This document shows positions 1 through 12,324 of a DNA stretch of 64,000 nucleotides, one piece after another (positions within the stretch are counted from its first letter, which is position 1; each line of letters starts with the position of its first letter). The DNA lies in NCBI GenBank assembly GCA_018398585.1, contig JAGTTD010000010.1, forward strand, positions 23,383,739 to 23,447,738. The letters are read 5' to 3'. The notes under the pieces are model-generated. The model saw nothing but the letters and a program-made list of their open reading frames with translations, was not told the DNA's origin and did no database searches. The position numbers and the translations under genes were made by a program. Origin of the DNA: Simmondsia chinensis (lineage: Eukaryota > Streptophyta > Magnoliopsida > Caryophyllales > Simmondsiaceae).

Positions 1-953
1 TCAACTAAGGAACTTGCGAAGGCCTTCTTAGATAACATTTACAAGCTTCATAGCTTGCCTCACTCCATCAATTCACGTCAGGATAGGCTGTTCACTTGTC
101 AGTTTTGGCGTGAATTGTTCTTGTTTTTGGGGTGCTCTCTTGCCTTAAGTTCATCTTATCATCCAAAGAAATATGGACAAAAAAAGGGGGTGAATCTATG
201 CATTGATCAATACCTGAGGAGCATGAAATTTAGTCATCCCAAAAAGTGGTATAGGTGGTTATCCCTTGCTAAGTTTTGGTACGACACACATGGTCATTCA
301 GCCTGGGAACCACTCCTTTCAAAGCACTCTATAGATATGATCCTCCTTCCCCTATGGTGCTGCAAGGGGCAACAGCTTCTGTGACAGAAGTTAATGAATT
401 ACTACATCAAAGGAGATAGTCGGTGTAGTTTCTCAAGGACAATTTGCAATTGACTCAACCAAGAATGAAGTTTTTTTACTAATAGGAAGCATTTTGATAA
501 ATCTTTTGAAGTGGGAGATTTGGTTTATTTGAAGCTACAGCCTTATAAGTAATCCACAGTTGCAATGCGCAATAATGTTAAGCTTAGTGCACATTATTTT
601 GGACCTTACAATGTGCTTGAGAAACTGGGAAAGGTTGCTTACAAGCTGGAGGTGCCTTCTATTTCATATATTCATCCTATATTTCACTTGTCACTTCTGA
701 AGAAGCATGTGGCAGAGGGCAAATCCTGTTTGTACTCCTCTATAAGCAAGCGCTAGTGGAGATATTTCGCAAGCTCCAAATGCAATATTGGATTCTAGGT
801 TAGTTTAGCAGCAGGGAAGAAAGATTGAGGAAGTGTTGGTGAAATGGGTTAATTTGGCCAAAGAAAACTCCACTTGGGAGGAATTAAAGTTCATTCAAAG
901 TCAATTTCCTTCCGTTCATTCTGGAGGCAAGAATGCTTTCAAGAGGGAAACAC
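1..953 (+). pseudogene. Chromovirus integrase C-terminal half and chromodomain (degenerate, element continues off the left edge)
   Basis: This is the end of a Ty3/gypsy pol gene. The first 380 bases encode a recognisable integrase core tail, including the segment ALSSSYHP followed by a QYLRSM-like helix, closely matching the intact version at 18565-18780. A second open stretch at 565-756 carries the integrase C-terminal KLSA.YFGPY...KVAYKLE...SYIHP.FH.SLLKK pattern. At about 832-912 the frame reads VLVKWVNL and a TWE motif, which is the chromodomain core of chromoviruses. Stops and small deletions (around 380-560 and 756) break the gene. Downstream is its 3' LTR. It belongs to the same family as the elements at 14095 and 20034, but is more diverged from each than they are in layout. 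Confidence 0.85.
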
Positions 954-1303
954 TGTTTTGATCGAGCTGCATTTTAGGTTAGCGGTTAGGAACTGCAATT
1001 AGTAGCGGTTAGGAGTTCAAATATTTCACTTGGCGCGTGTTTCATCTATTACACAAATAAGTCGGTGTTAGCTTGAGTCTAGATGCAATGTATTGCTAGA
1101 TTTTATTTTCTTTCACTGACTTAGCTTGTCTAGTATAAGAATTGAGCTCTCATTGTAATTAGACTCATTAAATGATAATTTCTCCAATTCTCTTCTTTCT
1201 CAACCCTAATTACCTCATATTCTCATCTCTTCTCTTCTTATTCTCATCTCAATTCGCTCCCTCACCTAAGTTATGATTCAAGATTGATCTTTGAATCATA
1301 ACA
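954..1303 (+). repeat. 3' LTR of the left-edge chromovirus
   Basis: The block begins with TGTT just after the purine-rich end of the pol region (aagagggaaacac) and ends with ATAACA, giving TG...CA termini. Its length (350 bp) and its CT-rich second half (ctcttctttctcaaccc) match the layout of the 402- and 362-bp LTRs at 14095 and 20034. The partner 5' LTR lies outside the window, so identity and target duplication cannot be tested. Confidence 0.75.
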
Positions 1304-2224
1304 ATTTGATTATCTCACAATCAATAATTTGAATCATATTATAAATTTTATTTAACAACTAAACAAAACCCGAATCCAATTAGATTCCTTTAGTTATCCA
1401 ACCTCTGTCATCGTGTCTCATTAGATACAATATGAGAACTTTCCTTTCAAATAATTCAACCATTGAATTATCTAATCATATTAGATCTATCTTGAAAAAA
1501 AACAATTCTTCCACCCGATGAAGTCAAATATTTCACCAAGTTATGTGGCCTTATAATTTTATTCACATTGCACATAATTTTTTAAAACACTTAAATAATA
1601 TTGAACATGTGAACTAAAACTTAACAAATGTCATGATATCAAACAATTTGACTAACAACACTTAAGGCCTAAAGGTTGAATTAATTAAAGAATTTTCAAA
1701 AACACCTATAGAAAATATTATTGTATAATCTTGAATATTTATTTATTATTTAAACAAGAAAAATATTATAATTAAATTGGGAGCTAGGCACTTTGCCCTC
1801 CTTTCTTTATTATTAAATAAATAAATAAATATTTTTATATCATAATCTCATTCAATCACAAAACCGAACATCTAATCGTAGCAGATATTCTTTGTTTTGG
1901 AATATCATGAAATATTCAGCAACTAAATATTTCACACCTTAATTCAAAATCTAATCTCTTTAGATTTAATAATTTAAATCATTAAACTCTTTGAATATCT
2001 AATTCCATTAGACTCAAAATCAACATACGTCCTTGATTGAATTGTGACTCATCCAAAATTTTGAACAATTCAAAATTTTAATGAACATTCAATCTTATTA
2101 TTAAACTCTTTAGCAACAAACTTATGGGTTTCACATTTTCATAATTATATATACAACTATTTCATCAAACCTAATATTTTTATTGTCAATCATGAACCTA
2201 TTCAAAGTTGGCACTGATACCAAT
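1304..2224 (-). mobile_element. Copia family A copy 1, 5' leader (minus strand)
   Basis: This AT-rich stretch carries no ORF. Read on the minus strand it begins at a primer-binding site (2210-2224, reverse complement of tggtatcagtgcc) and continues as the non-coding leader of a copia element. The same leader, with the recurring phrases 'atctaatgagattag' and 'gaatattc', occurs on the plus strand at 59936-60800 and on the minus strand at 36050-37025. The chromovirus at the left edge has cut into it, so the rest of this copy is outside the window. Confidence 0.7.
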
Positions 2225-5013
2225 TGTGAGGAACTTATTTCATCCTAAGTTGGCTTGAGGGGGCACCACAGAAAATGAATATAAATTTCTTAATTTTAAG
2301 CATAAAACTTTGATCGAATTAAACTATTTAATTAGATCTAAATCTGGCTCTAATAGGTTCATAATATGATATATAAAAATATTGAATAAAATAAGTTAAA
2401 CATAGCATATAGAATAAAGGAAATGAAGAAAAAATAAATTAAATATCAAGTATTTAGTTTGGAAACATACCTGAAGCCCGAATCCTAACTCCAACTTCAA
2501 GATCTGAATTTAGAAGAAGAATTTTTGACACCTTAAGATCTCTTTTGCAATGACCTCCTCTAGCACCAGGAGTTTGAGCTCCCAAATATTTATTCTAGGA
2601 TAACTTTCGGTATAAAATTTTTCCTTAATCTTTTTGAAAACTTTTTTTTCGAAAATATTATGCCAAACAATATTTTAAAAAACCCATAAAAAAATTTTAG
2701 AGTTTCTATTGTGGGAGAAAATAAGTTCCAAAACTCTAAAAAACAAAATGTCTCATGGCTCAAACTGTGCATATTTAAAAAAAAAAAAAAAAACTAAAAC
2801 TCCACATGTTGCTTTACGATTGGTTAGGCCACAAGCACATGGATCACCAATGTAGGAGCTGGTGTGTGCTAGATATGCCACATTTCGTTCTTGGACTCAT
2901 GGATCATCCAGTTGCCCTGCCCTGGCATGTGAAACGTGTCGCACATTTGTTGGGCACGCTACAAGTACACGAATCAATGAATTTTTCACGCGATTTTCCC
3001 ATTTTTTCTTTAAATTTCTACATGTATAAAATTTATTTTATGAATATTATCTGGTAAAATTATTTTATTCATCATATGAGTAAATAATTCATCTCTGAAA
3101 TTATGTTTAGAAAAATTAATTTCTTCATCTCATGAAAAAATAATTCATCTCATGAATTTATTTTTAAATATTTTCAAAAAGTGCTTAAGTTAAGGCTTGT
3201 AAAGGGACCTTAGAGGCAATCTAACTGTAGTAGCTTCGAATGGGTCAAATCTAATTATCATATCGGAGGATGTAAACCGTCGCACAAAAACAAAGGTGGG
3301 TGAGGATACGATGCACCCCACAACCACGACGCTGAGTAGAAGCCCACTAAACTAGCTCGCACCACGAATGCCCAAGCCAGACAAAGGATGTGCGCAGTGA
3401 CACCCTAGACCAAACAGTAGCAAAGAAGCTGCATGCGAAGAAGAGATGGCTATGCGATTCATCATCTGAACCACACGACACACATGAACACTGGACACCC
3501 AGCACTCAATGTGTCTGCAATCTGTCATGGGTCCAAAGTCGCTCACAAGAGGGCCACAAAATGAAAGAATCAACCGGAACCAAAGGAGATGATGGATGGA
3601 GCCCTCCTCCCTCCTACGTTGGATCATCTCCCAAGCCGATCGGGTGATGAATACCCCCAAGCGATCACCCATCCGCCTAACACAATCTGTAACACTCAAT
3701 TGAGGTTTGAAGTCAATAGACGCCCAAATAAGCAACAGCTCAACCCTATCCTGAGGAAACCTCCACTGATCACCCTCAGTAACATCTAACACACAACATC
3801 CCCAAAGATGACCAGTGGAGTGCAGTAGGTGGTGCATGAATTACCCCACTAGCCGCCCATAAGGTAGCCAATAATCCTCCCAAAGCGCAGTATTTTTGCC
3901 GTCCCTAATGATATGCCTAAAAGCCCTGCCACACAAAGGCCGAACACTAAGGATGCTCCTCCACGACCAAGGAATCGACCCTGTAGGCTGTAACTCCCAG
4001 AAGCTCCTCCCTTGAGGACGGTTCGCATGAATCCACCGAGGCTAGAGCGAATCATTTACAAGTACAAGAGAGCACGAGCGGGGTTTCAAAACCCAGTCCC
4101 CACCAAGTAAAACTTAATTCCACTAAATAAGTTTTACTGCACGCTAAAATTAGGTATATTCACTCAAGATTTTCCCAAATAACTTTTATTACTACAATTA
4201 AACCCTTTATTAGATATCCCTGAGCAAAAGTAACTACAACTGCTATCATTACATTTTTCACATCTCTCGCCATAGTTCTCGAGTCACCCTTCTCAAACAA
4301 TTCAATAAAACAAAACAATTTTCATGCTAATTCCAAATGTCAAACGTATGAAATACATTGCTCAAAGATTCTAGAATTTGTTCGTATGCTTGCGAATATC
4401 TTTATCTCACTCAAGACTACAGATTCCATGTGAAACAATTGTTCCCACTACACTTCATGCTGTTGCCCAATGCATATAAGATTCAAGTCAACGTGTTTTG
4501 GCTAATCCTTTTAGCACATCAATGCAACAAACAAACCATGCACGTGTTTAGACTATTTCCTGAATTTAGAGTTGTCGTTCCATAAAATTAATTATTTCTT
4601 ATAGCAGTCAAAAAATAAATAATTCAAGTGGTCCTGCTTAATGGTCCAGCCATATAGACAATACTAATATATTACTTTTGGATCCCTATGTACATGACCA
4701 AGACATTCTATCTAAAGTATCATATTATAGTCTTATCTAACAAGTTGTCCAAACTCAACACTGACTAGGAACATATCTTTGACAACATATCACTTATTTG
4801 ATTTAAGCCTATTTATGGCGTAATCTCTTTGACCAGTTAACCAAACCAAACATGTCGTCTTGGACTATATCCATCTCATGGAACGATTTAGAAAACAATC
4901 ACATGCATGTTTGACTCGTAAAACATAATCAAACAATAAATAAATAAAATAATTTTATTTATTTAATATTTAAAACTAAATAATTGGGTTTTTTTAGGAC
5001 ACCAATTCCAACA
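2225..5013 (-). repeat. Copia family A LTR, copy 1 (minus strand, interrupted)
   Basis: Read on the minus strand the block starts tgttggaattggtgtcc (5013 downward) and ends ctcaca at 2225, next to a primer-binding site, so it is a 5' LTR in reverse orientation. The same start occurs at 57865, where the LTR is about 2.06 kb. The copy here measures 2.79 kb because a GC-richer LINE fragment lies inside it (about 3270-4105). Removing that leaves roughly 1.95 kb. The short ORFs here (for example 2590-2772 and 2806-3057) have no counterpart in other copies and look like chance frames. Confidence 0.8.
3270..4105 (-). pseudogene. L1-type LINE ORF2 C-terminal fragment (post-RT / zf-RVT region)
   Basis: The segment is distinctly richer in GC than the LTR around it. 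On the minus strand one frame reads WRSILSVRPLC...HIIRDGKNT.LWEDYWLP, a hallmark of the region after the reverse transcriptase in plant L1-type LINE ORF2. It then continues in the 161-codon frame at 3352-3837 with SAWEMIQRRREE and a ...HHLLWF pattern typical of the zf-RVT domain. The RT core and any poly(A) tail are missing and there is at least one stop between the two parts (near 3840). LTR sequence resumes on both sides, so this is an insertion or captured fragment. I could not define a target duplication. Confidence 0.7.
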
Positions 5014-5228
5014 GCCACTTGATATTTTATAGGCTCAAAGAACATCCAAAGGAGATGCTACTAAGACAACTCCACTCTATTTGACTTATGGCCATGATGT
5101 TGTGCTACTAGTGGAAGTAACAGTTTAGTCCATCAGGCTGGCTCATCAAGGGAAATTTTTTGAACTTGAGTCTGAGCAAGATACGATGGATGCGTTAACT
5201 AATTTTGACCAAGATAGGCATGTGCTGT
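5014..5228 (+). pseudogene. Tat-type gypsy integrase C-terminal fragment, first part
   Basis: The plus strand encodes a TSKGDATKTTPLYLTYGHD-like segment, then RLAHQGKFFELE and ALTNFDQDRH. This resembles the end of the integrase core in Tat/Ogre-type Ty3/gypsy elements (usual pattern TPF.LVYG.EAV.P.E). The reading frame is interrupted by the Athila element that begins at 5229 and resumes after 12324. It carries one in-frame stop near 5130. Only this piece of the host element is visible. Confidence 0.65.
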
Positions 5229-6711
5229 TGATGCGCTTGATTTTTACATATTTTATTTCTTATTCCTACCATATATTCGGCCTCTACATGTGTGCTTGGT
5301 TGTTATTCAGGTATATTTAGACTTGGAGTATAACAGAGCAAACAAAGGTTGAAAAGTAGAAAAATCAAGCGTAATAGAAGCATAATTGACGACTACAGTG
5401 AGAAACCCGACCACGTGTGATAAATAAGTACACGTTGGATCAAGATTCGGTCAAAAAAAGTCTTTCCTTGGCCACGTAGATCGATTGACCATGCATTTTG
5501 GCAATCGGTCAAGCTTAAAACAAGTAAAAGGTTAAAAGAAGGGCATTTATAACCCAATAATTTGCTAACCTACTGATGAAACCACATGGGACACGTATAT
5601 CTCTTCGAGAACTTATGGGGTATATAATTTGGCCCATAACTCTTTACTGATAAAAAGTTACGCCCGTTTGAAGCCAACTTTGCAAGCTATGAAAACTATG
5701 GCTGATCGATCGGGGAGGGCACGGGAGGTACCTAAGGACGCCCCACTCATAAATTAAGAGGGGGAGACCTAATTTCACTTTTTTTTTTCCACGCCTCCTC
5801 TCCTCCTCTTCTTCCCGAAGCCGCTACGAGATCCAAGGGATTCTCATACGCCGAAGTGCAGGTGGTCGGAGTGCCGGAATGATCGAAAGCGAGGATCATG
5901 TCAATGTCAATTATGGGAGTCTTCAAATCCTTAGCCTTATCCAATATTGTTTTCTTTCTGGATTTTATAATGTATAAAACTTCCACAGAGGAGTAAACCT
6001 TCTCAGTTTATGGATGAATGGCGGGTAGCGGCCCGTATTATAGATTTATATTATACTTTTGACGATTGGTTTAGTTATGTTATATTCGCACCCCTGTGGG
6101 GAGTTCTTTATGATAGTTGGATATTTTTATATGTGTGCTTGTAGCCATGACTAAATGTCCAAATTTGCAACGATTAGTCTTGTACTTGTAGCCCAGACTA
6201 TAATATAACAGGATTTCACGCGTGGTCAAGGTTGAGGTTGAACCCAATCTTTTATATAAATTAATATTAAATTAGGAGTAACAATGGAATTTAGTAGTGC
6301 TAATAGGATAACCTATGCTACACTGACGGTGCTAAGATAAGTTATGCCTTTAGACTAGTTCATTACCCTAAGCTCTAATTTATATATTAACCCATGCTTA
6401 GAGCTTGTAGCCTAAGTCCTTCAAATCATCGTCCTAAGCAAAATATAATGACGGGATATGTGTTAAGCTACCGTAAACTCACTCCCTAAACTAACCTCAG
6501 TTAAATTCACAACTTTACTTTATGTTTGGTGTTATTAATTTAGCCTACAATTTCTTCAAACAACAAAAACCAAAAAATTCAAACCGCTCGTAAATCACTA
6601 AGTCTAACTTAACACCATTCCATGAGGATACGACCCGTACACCCAACAAAGCTACGACGATCTCATGCGCTATCGAGTAGACAGTTTAAAACATATATTT
6701 AAAACACATCA
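5229..6711 (+). repeat. 5' LTR of the Athila-type element
   Basis: It starts tgatgcgcttgatttttac and ends aaaacacatca, directly upstream of the primer-binding site. It aligns along its length with the 3' LTR at 10798; shared landmarks include attcggcctctacatg and ggggagttctt. The LTRs differ by many substitutions and about 40 bp in length, indicating an old insertion. The 79-codon frame on the minus strand at 5747-5986 has a counterpart at the same place in the other LTR (11400-11582), which reflects LTR duplication and is not evidence for a gene. Confidence 0.88.
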
Positions 6712-6717
6712 AGCTTT

Positions 6718-6735
6718 TGGCGCCGTTGCCGGGGA
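6718..6735 (+). other. Primer-binding site (tggcgccgttgccgggga)
   Basis: The 18 bases lie six bases inside the 5' LTR end and match the primer-binding site commonly found in Athila and related gypsy elements, thought to pair with the 3' end of a plant tRNA (tRNA-Asp in Athila). First-strand DNA synthesis would start here. Confidence 0.8.
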
Positions 6736-7049
6736 ATCGGTAAGCTAAGTTGATTTAGAAATTAACGAGTTATTTTCTATTTTTATTTCTATTTTCTTTG
6801 TTTAAAAAAAAGAAGAAAAAAAAAACCTATTTCCTTTTATTAGTTTATTTTTCTTTTTTTTTTCTCATTTATTTTTATTTATTTAATTTATTTATTTTAA
6901 TTGTTTTATTATAGCTGATTTCGCACCATGTACGATTAGGGACCACTTCATTCCCCAAACGTATACCGCACCCGCTAGGGTTATGTTACCCGCTGTGGGT
7001 AATATTAACTTTGAGCTTAAGCCTTAGATCATCAACATGCTTCCCATTT

Positions 7050-8130
7050 TCTAGGGAAGCCGATTGAGAGCCCATATGAGCACCTTGATGCGTTTATAGA
7101 AATTTGTGATACTTGTCATCATCAAGGTGTCTCAACTGATGCTGATCGGCTACGTCTTTTTACATTCCTGTTAAAGGATGTAGCCAAAAGGTGGTTTCAG
7201 ATTCTTCCAAGAGGTGAAATCACCGCTTGGGCTGGCCTCCCGCAAAAGTTCCTAATCAAGTTTTATCCTAAAGTAAGAACTATGGTCGTTAGACGTGCAA
7301 TTAATAGTTTTGAAAAAAAGGATGAGGAACAATTCCATGAGAGTCGGGACAGATATAAGGAGCTCCTTGAAAGCTTACCACGGGTCACCCAAGTGGGCTC
7401 TTGTGCAGAATTTCTATGATGGTCTCATGGCTTCAAACAAACAAATGGTTAATGCTTCGTGCGGGGCAGCATTTAAATAGCAAGATAAGGACGAGGCATG
7501 GATGTTATTCGAGCGCCTCAACGAACCCTCTCTCAACCAAGCCTCTTTTGTGAGGGTAGTTAGAGGGGGCACACGGGCTGTCTATGAAGTAGCACCTATC
7601 GATGACATTAACTTCTGACTGGACACCCTTAGCAGGAAGAAGGATCATCTTATGAACTTGCATGCAAATCCTACTAAGGTACGCCCAGTCTATGTAGTTG
7701 AGTTATCAAGTGGCACTACTCCGTGTGGCATTTGTTCGGGTGAGGACCATTTTGTGCTTAATTGTTTTTATGCGTCACTATTTCCCGAATTTGTATAGGA
7801 ACATGTTCGTATAACTCAAGGATATTCGGGAAATAGTGACCCGTTCTCCAACGCCTACAATCCGAGGTGGCGCAATCATCCGAACTTCTTGTGGAAGCAG
7901 AACGCCCATCATGATCAACCCATGAGACAACAAAAACCCGGCTTTGCAGGTAATGCATACCCTCCCATTCTGCGGGGAGGGCGCAGGTATGATACTCAAC
8001 CTCACTCCGTCGTTACCCATGATAATCCTTCTTCCCCACCTCCAGGATATACTTCGCAATTTCAGGAGCATATGTGCCACATTATGGAGGACACACATAA
8101 CTGGTTCAGTCTCACTCTCAGTCTATAGCT
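7050..8130 (+). pseudogene. gag: Athila gag (capsid and nucleocapsid), broken
   Basis: Across shifting frames the plus strand encodes a Retrotrans_gag domain: FIEICDTC near 7092, a RLRLFTF.LKD.AKRWF segment near 7150-7200, then QKFLIKFYPK and NSFEKKDEE.FHE...RYKELL at 7250-7370, and NFYDGL at about 7410. A CCHC-type knuckle begins CGICSGEDHF at about 7730. Further on is YNPRWRNHPNF (about 7857), a conserved phrase between gag and protease in Athila. Stops and frame changes near 7480, 7617 and 7797 prevent a continuous product. It would have formed the virus-like particle. Confidence 0.75.
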
Positions 8131-8639
8131 AGATTAGAAGACCAGATAGGACAATTAGCCCAACCACTTTATAAGCAAGAGAAAGATAGGTTACCCTCCC
8201 AACCTCTCACACTTCCAGTGAGGTGAACTAGCTCTAGCCCAAACTTGCCCCCTCGCGAGCAAGCTCGGGTTGTGTCACTGTCTAGGGAGGAGAACCTTCA
8301 AGATGTGGAGGTCAAGGTTGAGAAGGAGAGCACGGACCCATCTCCCATTGCTGACAGGGAGGGCCCATAGGGTAGGTTTGCTGAACCTAATGTCCCTTTT
8401 CCTTCGGCCCTTAGAGGACCGATGAAGAAGGATGACCAAAAGAGGACTGAGCTCATAGACTTGTTTAAGGACGTGAAGATCAACTTGCTATTGATTGAAG
8501 CTATTAAACACATTCCTATGTATGCCAAGTTCCTCAAGGACCTTTGTGCCAAATAGAAGCGCGCGCAAGTGCGTATCCCGAAGAAGGTCCGGCTCACCGA
8601 GAAGGTGAGCAGCATTTTAGTTTCGGGCGCCCCACCTAA

Positions 8640-8935
8640 GTCTCGAGACCCCGGGGCAATTACCGTTCCATGCGTCTTAGGAGAGCTTGTACCAGTAGAG
8701 CCTTGCTAAATCTAGGAGTGAGTGTAAACCTCATCCCTTAGTTTTTCGAGAATTGGGTATAGGATACCTTTAGCCAACGAATATTACACTTTAGATTGTT
8801 GATAGGACAGAGCAGATATCTCGTGGAGTAGAGGAAGATGTACTTGTTGAGGTTGACAAGTTTGTCTTCCCTGTTGATTTTCTCGTCTTAGATATAGACA
8901 CTACTCCTAGACAAAAGCAAATGCTACCATTTTTT
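8640..8935 (+). pseudogene. Athila protease-like remnant
   Basis: One frame reads PGAITVPCVLGELVPVEPC followed by NLGVSVNLIP, the usual Athila pattern in which an aspartic protease core of the form DLGAS follows a conserved CxLGEL phrase. The catalytic aspartate position is not preserved in what I read and a TAA precedes it (about 8706). Further down, VLVEVDKFVFPVDFLVLD is also typical of this region. No RT follows, which supports an internal deletion. Confidence 0.65.
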
Positions 8936-8969
8936 TAAGTCGACCATTCCTAGCAACGACCGACGATGT

Positions 8970-9420
8970 GGTTCACTGTAGGACTGGAGTGTAGGAGGTT
9001 TCTTTTGGAAACCTCAAGGGAAAATTGAACATCTCGAACTTTGTTCGACACCCTGAGACTGAGGATGAGTTGGAATGCTATAACGTTGATGATATTGACC
9101 CTTTGGTAGAGCCAGGTAAGCCCGATTCTACTAAAAGTGATTATTGTAATAGTGTCCCTGCTTGTGTCGATAGCTGTGCTTCATCACCTATACCTGGTAG
9201 GCTAGATATTTGCGACCTCGATCCTGGTATTGCTTTCCTCCTTGCTAGTCACGGGTATAGAAACGATGTTGGGTTTGGGGATCGTCCCTACTGGGTCAAC
9301 CAGAATTCTATGGCAGACACTGCTACACTCCCTTAGATTTGGTTGACATTGTGCTCTAAACTGCGTCCGGCTGAAAATGTTAAACTTAGCGCTCTTGGGA
9401 GGCAACCTAACCTACTTTTA
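8970..9420 (+). other. Open stretch between protease remnant and 3' region of the Athila element
   Basis: A 103-codon frame (9025-9336) contains ...FVRHPETEDELECYNVDDIDPLVE, an acidic stretch of the kind that follows the protease in some Athila elements. After a stop the other frame reads KLRPAENVKLSALGRQPN, a phrase that in related elements lies at the end of the coding region. The two being side by side marks the place where RT, RNase H and integrase are missing. I cannot assign a separate function. Confidence 0.5.
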
Positions 9421-10082
9421 ATTTTGTTTAATTTGTTTTTCAGCATGAACTCTCTTAATTGTAAGTCCTTTTATAATCCCTACCATGCTAACTTTGTTTC
9501 TCTTTCACTAAACACTTGTATAATCCCGATTTCTAGCACTACTAACAAGTCCGTTTAGTATTTTGTCTTCTATGTCTTTAATTTTAGCTTGCTATTTCTG
9601 TCTTCCCTTTTTGATTTGCTCGCCATGCATAGTTGAATATGCCACACCTTAGGTCATCTCTTTCCTTTCCATGCCTGTATTTACTTTCGTTGATTTGCAT
9701 TAAGGATAATGCAAGGTTTGGGTTTGGGGATGGCAGATGAGAGTCACATTTGTTTATCCTTAAAGCTTAATTTGGAAAAAATTAGCTACACTTTTGAAGG
9801 CATAAATGAGTATAAGGTTGTTTGTAACCCTTACTGTAAACTAGCTCTGAGATGTACTTTGATGATTAGAATGTTTATAAGATGGGATTATTGCTGGATC
9901 AGACTTTTGAATCCATATTTTTGTCTTTTAACTAGTTAGTGAGATTATTACTTTTCACCCTTAATCTTGTGACAGATCCTACTATGTGGGTCGAAATAAT
10001 GGTAATAACTTTAAGAATAGGAATCCACTATTCTAGTTGTAATAATGTTGAAATCAATTGTACATTTCTTTATTTGGGTTCT

Positions 10083-10395
10083 TACACCCCCTGTGTCCCG
10101 AGTAAGTAAGCCTGTAGGGGTATCATAAAACCCATTACCTTGAGCCAACTGGGACAGGAGCTGCCGACCGAAAGCTCGCTACACGGGCCACAGGGAAAGC
10201 TTAAGAAGAATCAACTTTGTAGTTACTAAAATAAGCACTAATACCTAAAAAAAGGTGTGTGCTAACAGATTAGGTTGTGGGTCCTTAATACTTGAGCCAT
10301 TAGGCCCGTGGGGGTCTCTTAAAACTTGGTACCTTGAGCCAACTAGATCGGGAGCTACCGGCGAAAAACTCGCTACATGGGCCTGAGGGAGACAC
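10083..10395 (+). repeat. Direct repeat in the 3' non-coding part of the Athila element
   Basis: Two related units of about 110-120 bp, at roughly 10085-10200 and 10275-10395, share 'ccttgagccaact', 'gggagct(a/g)ccg' and 'ctcgctacanggncc'. They are separated by unrelated AT-rich sequence. The surrounding 9420-10797 holds no coding sequence that I can support. Confidence 0.7.
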
Positions 10396-10797
10396 GCCTA
10401 ACCGAGTGAAAAAAAAAAAAAGAGGGGAAACAAGAGAGAAAAGAGAAGCCTTTCGATTTCACAATTGATTAGCAGTGAAGGATTAGGATAACTTGTTCCT
10501 TTACTTATTACCTTTATGTCTTCTTAAAATCGGAGGTTTTGAAGTAAGACAAAGGGGAGAGAAGTTCTAAGATCACTCAATAGTAAAAAGACCTTAATGA
10601 CAAAGACTTATGGTAGAACTAGTGCAATAATAACGTCATATAAGGATTCGCTACTCTCAAGTACATTCTCAAATATGATTGAACAATAATTTTCACAAGT
10701 GACCTTTGCGGTTAAATGCCCAACTCGAATTTTCCGCCAGTAGCTAGTTTAAATTGAATCTTACTTGAGGACAAGCAAGGTGTGGGTTTGGGGATGT

Positions 10798-12319
10798 TGA
10801 TGCGCTTGATTTTTACATATTTTATTTCCCATTCCTGGCACATATTCGGCCTCTACATGTTTGTTTGGTTGTTATTTAGGTACATTTGAACTTGGAGTAC
10901 AACGGAGTAAACAAAGGTTGAAAAGCAGCAGAATCAAGCGTAATCAAATCATAATTGAAGACTACAATGAGAAGCCCGACCACGTGTGCAAAATAAGTAC
11001 CCATTGGATCAAGATTCTGCCAAAAAAGACTCTTTCCTTGGCCATGTGGATCGATTGCCATGCATTTTGGCAATCGATCAAGCTTAAAACAAGTAAAAGT
11101 TTAAAATAAGGGTGTTTATGACCAAATAATTTGCTAATCTACTTATACAACTACTTGGAATAGATAGATCTCTTTGAGAGCTTTGATTTGGTATATAATT
11201 TGGCTTATAAATCTTTACTGATAAAAAGTTATGCCCGTTTTAAGTTAACTGCCCAAGCTGTGAAAACTATGGCCGATCGATCAGACGATTTCCCGATCAA
11301 TCGGTGAGGGCACGGGAGGCACCCTAAGGACGCCCCACTTATAAATTAAGAGGGGGAGACCTAATTTCACATTTTTTTTGTTTGCCACACCTCCTCTCCT
11401 CATCTTATTCCCAAAGCTGCTACGAGATTCAAGGGATTCTCAAACACCAAAGCGCATGTCGTCAGAGTGCCGGAAGGATCAAAAGCGAGGATCACGTCAA
11501 CGTCAATTAGGGGAGTCTTCAAATCCTTAGCTTTATCCATTATTGTTTTCTTTTTGAATTTTATAATGTATAAAACTCCCATATAGGAGTAAACATTCTT
11601 AGTTTAGGGATGTAGAGCGGGTAGCCGCCCGTATCCTATATTTATATTATACTTTTGATGATTGGTTTAGTTATGTTATATTCACACCCCTATGGGGAGT
11701 TCTTCATGATGGTTGGATTTTTTATTTCTGGGTGCGTGTAGGCATGACAAGATCTCCAACTTTGCAGCGATTAGTATTGTGTTGTAGCCTAGATCATAAC
11801 ATAACCGGATTTCACGCGTGGTCAGGGTTGAGGTTGTACCCAACCCTGACCCCAATCTTCTATATATATTAATATTGAATTAGGAGTAACAAAGGAATTA
11901 AGCAGTGCTAATGCGATAACCTATGTTACACTTAGGGTGCTAAGATAGGTTATGCCTTTAGACTAATTCATTACCCTAAGCCTTAATTTATATATTAACA
12001 CAGGCTTAGAGCTTGTAGCCTAAGTCCTTCAAATCATCGTCCTAAGCAAAGTATAATGACAGGATACGTGTTAAGCTACCCTAAACTTACTCCCTAAACT
12101 AACCTCGGTTGAATTGACACATTTACTTTATATCGGTTTTATTAATTGAGCCAAAATTTTTATTCAAACAACAAAAACCAAAAAATTAAAACCGCTCGTT
12201 AAACACTAAGTCTAACTTAACACGATTCCCTGTGGATATGCCCCGTATACCGACAAGGCTACGACGATCTCGTGCGCTTGCGAGGAAATGGCTTTAAAAT
12301 ACATATTAAAAACACATCA
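10798..12319 (+). repeat. 3' LTR of the Athila-type element
   Basis: It starts tgatgcgcttgatttttac right after a polypurine tract (aaggtgtgggtttggggatgt, about 10777-10797) and ends aacacatca before the second GCTGT. The match with 5229-6711 covers the whole length. It is about 40 bp longer, partly through an extra 'cgatttcccgatcaatcgg' stretch near 11285. Confidence 0.88.
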
Positions 12320-12324
12320 GCTGT

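Larger units (their letters stand above)
5229..12319 (+). mobile_element. Athila-type LTR retrotransposon, complete ends, no pol
   Basis: A 7.1-kb element with LTRs at 5229-6711 and 10798-12319, termini TGATG...CATCA, and a perfect 5-bp target duplication GCTGT (5224-5228 and 12320-12324). The primer-binding site tggcgccgttgccgggga is the one usual for Athila-like elements. The interior holds a broken gag with zinc knuckle and a protease-like remnant, then passes straight into a long 3' non-coding region without RT, RNase H or integrase. It is therefore an internally deleted, non-autonomous derivative. It inserted into a Tat-type gypsy element whose integrase coding resumes on the far side. 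Confidence 0.88.

Noticed and set aside
3352..3837. A novel 161-codon host gene on the minus strand
   Set aside because: Its protein fits the zf-RVT region of L1 LINE ORF2, and the adjoining frame continues that match upstream.
5747..5986. A conserved small gene (79 codons), with a related frame at 11400-11582
   Set aside because: Both frames lie at the same place in the two LTRs of one Athila element, so the similarity comes from LTR duplication.
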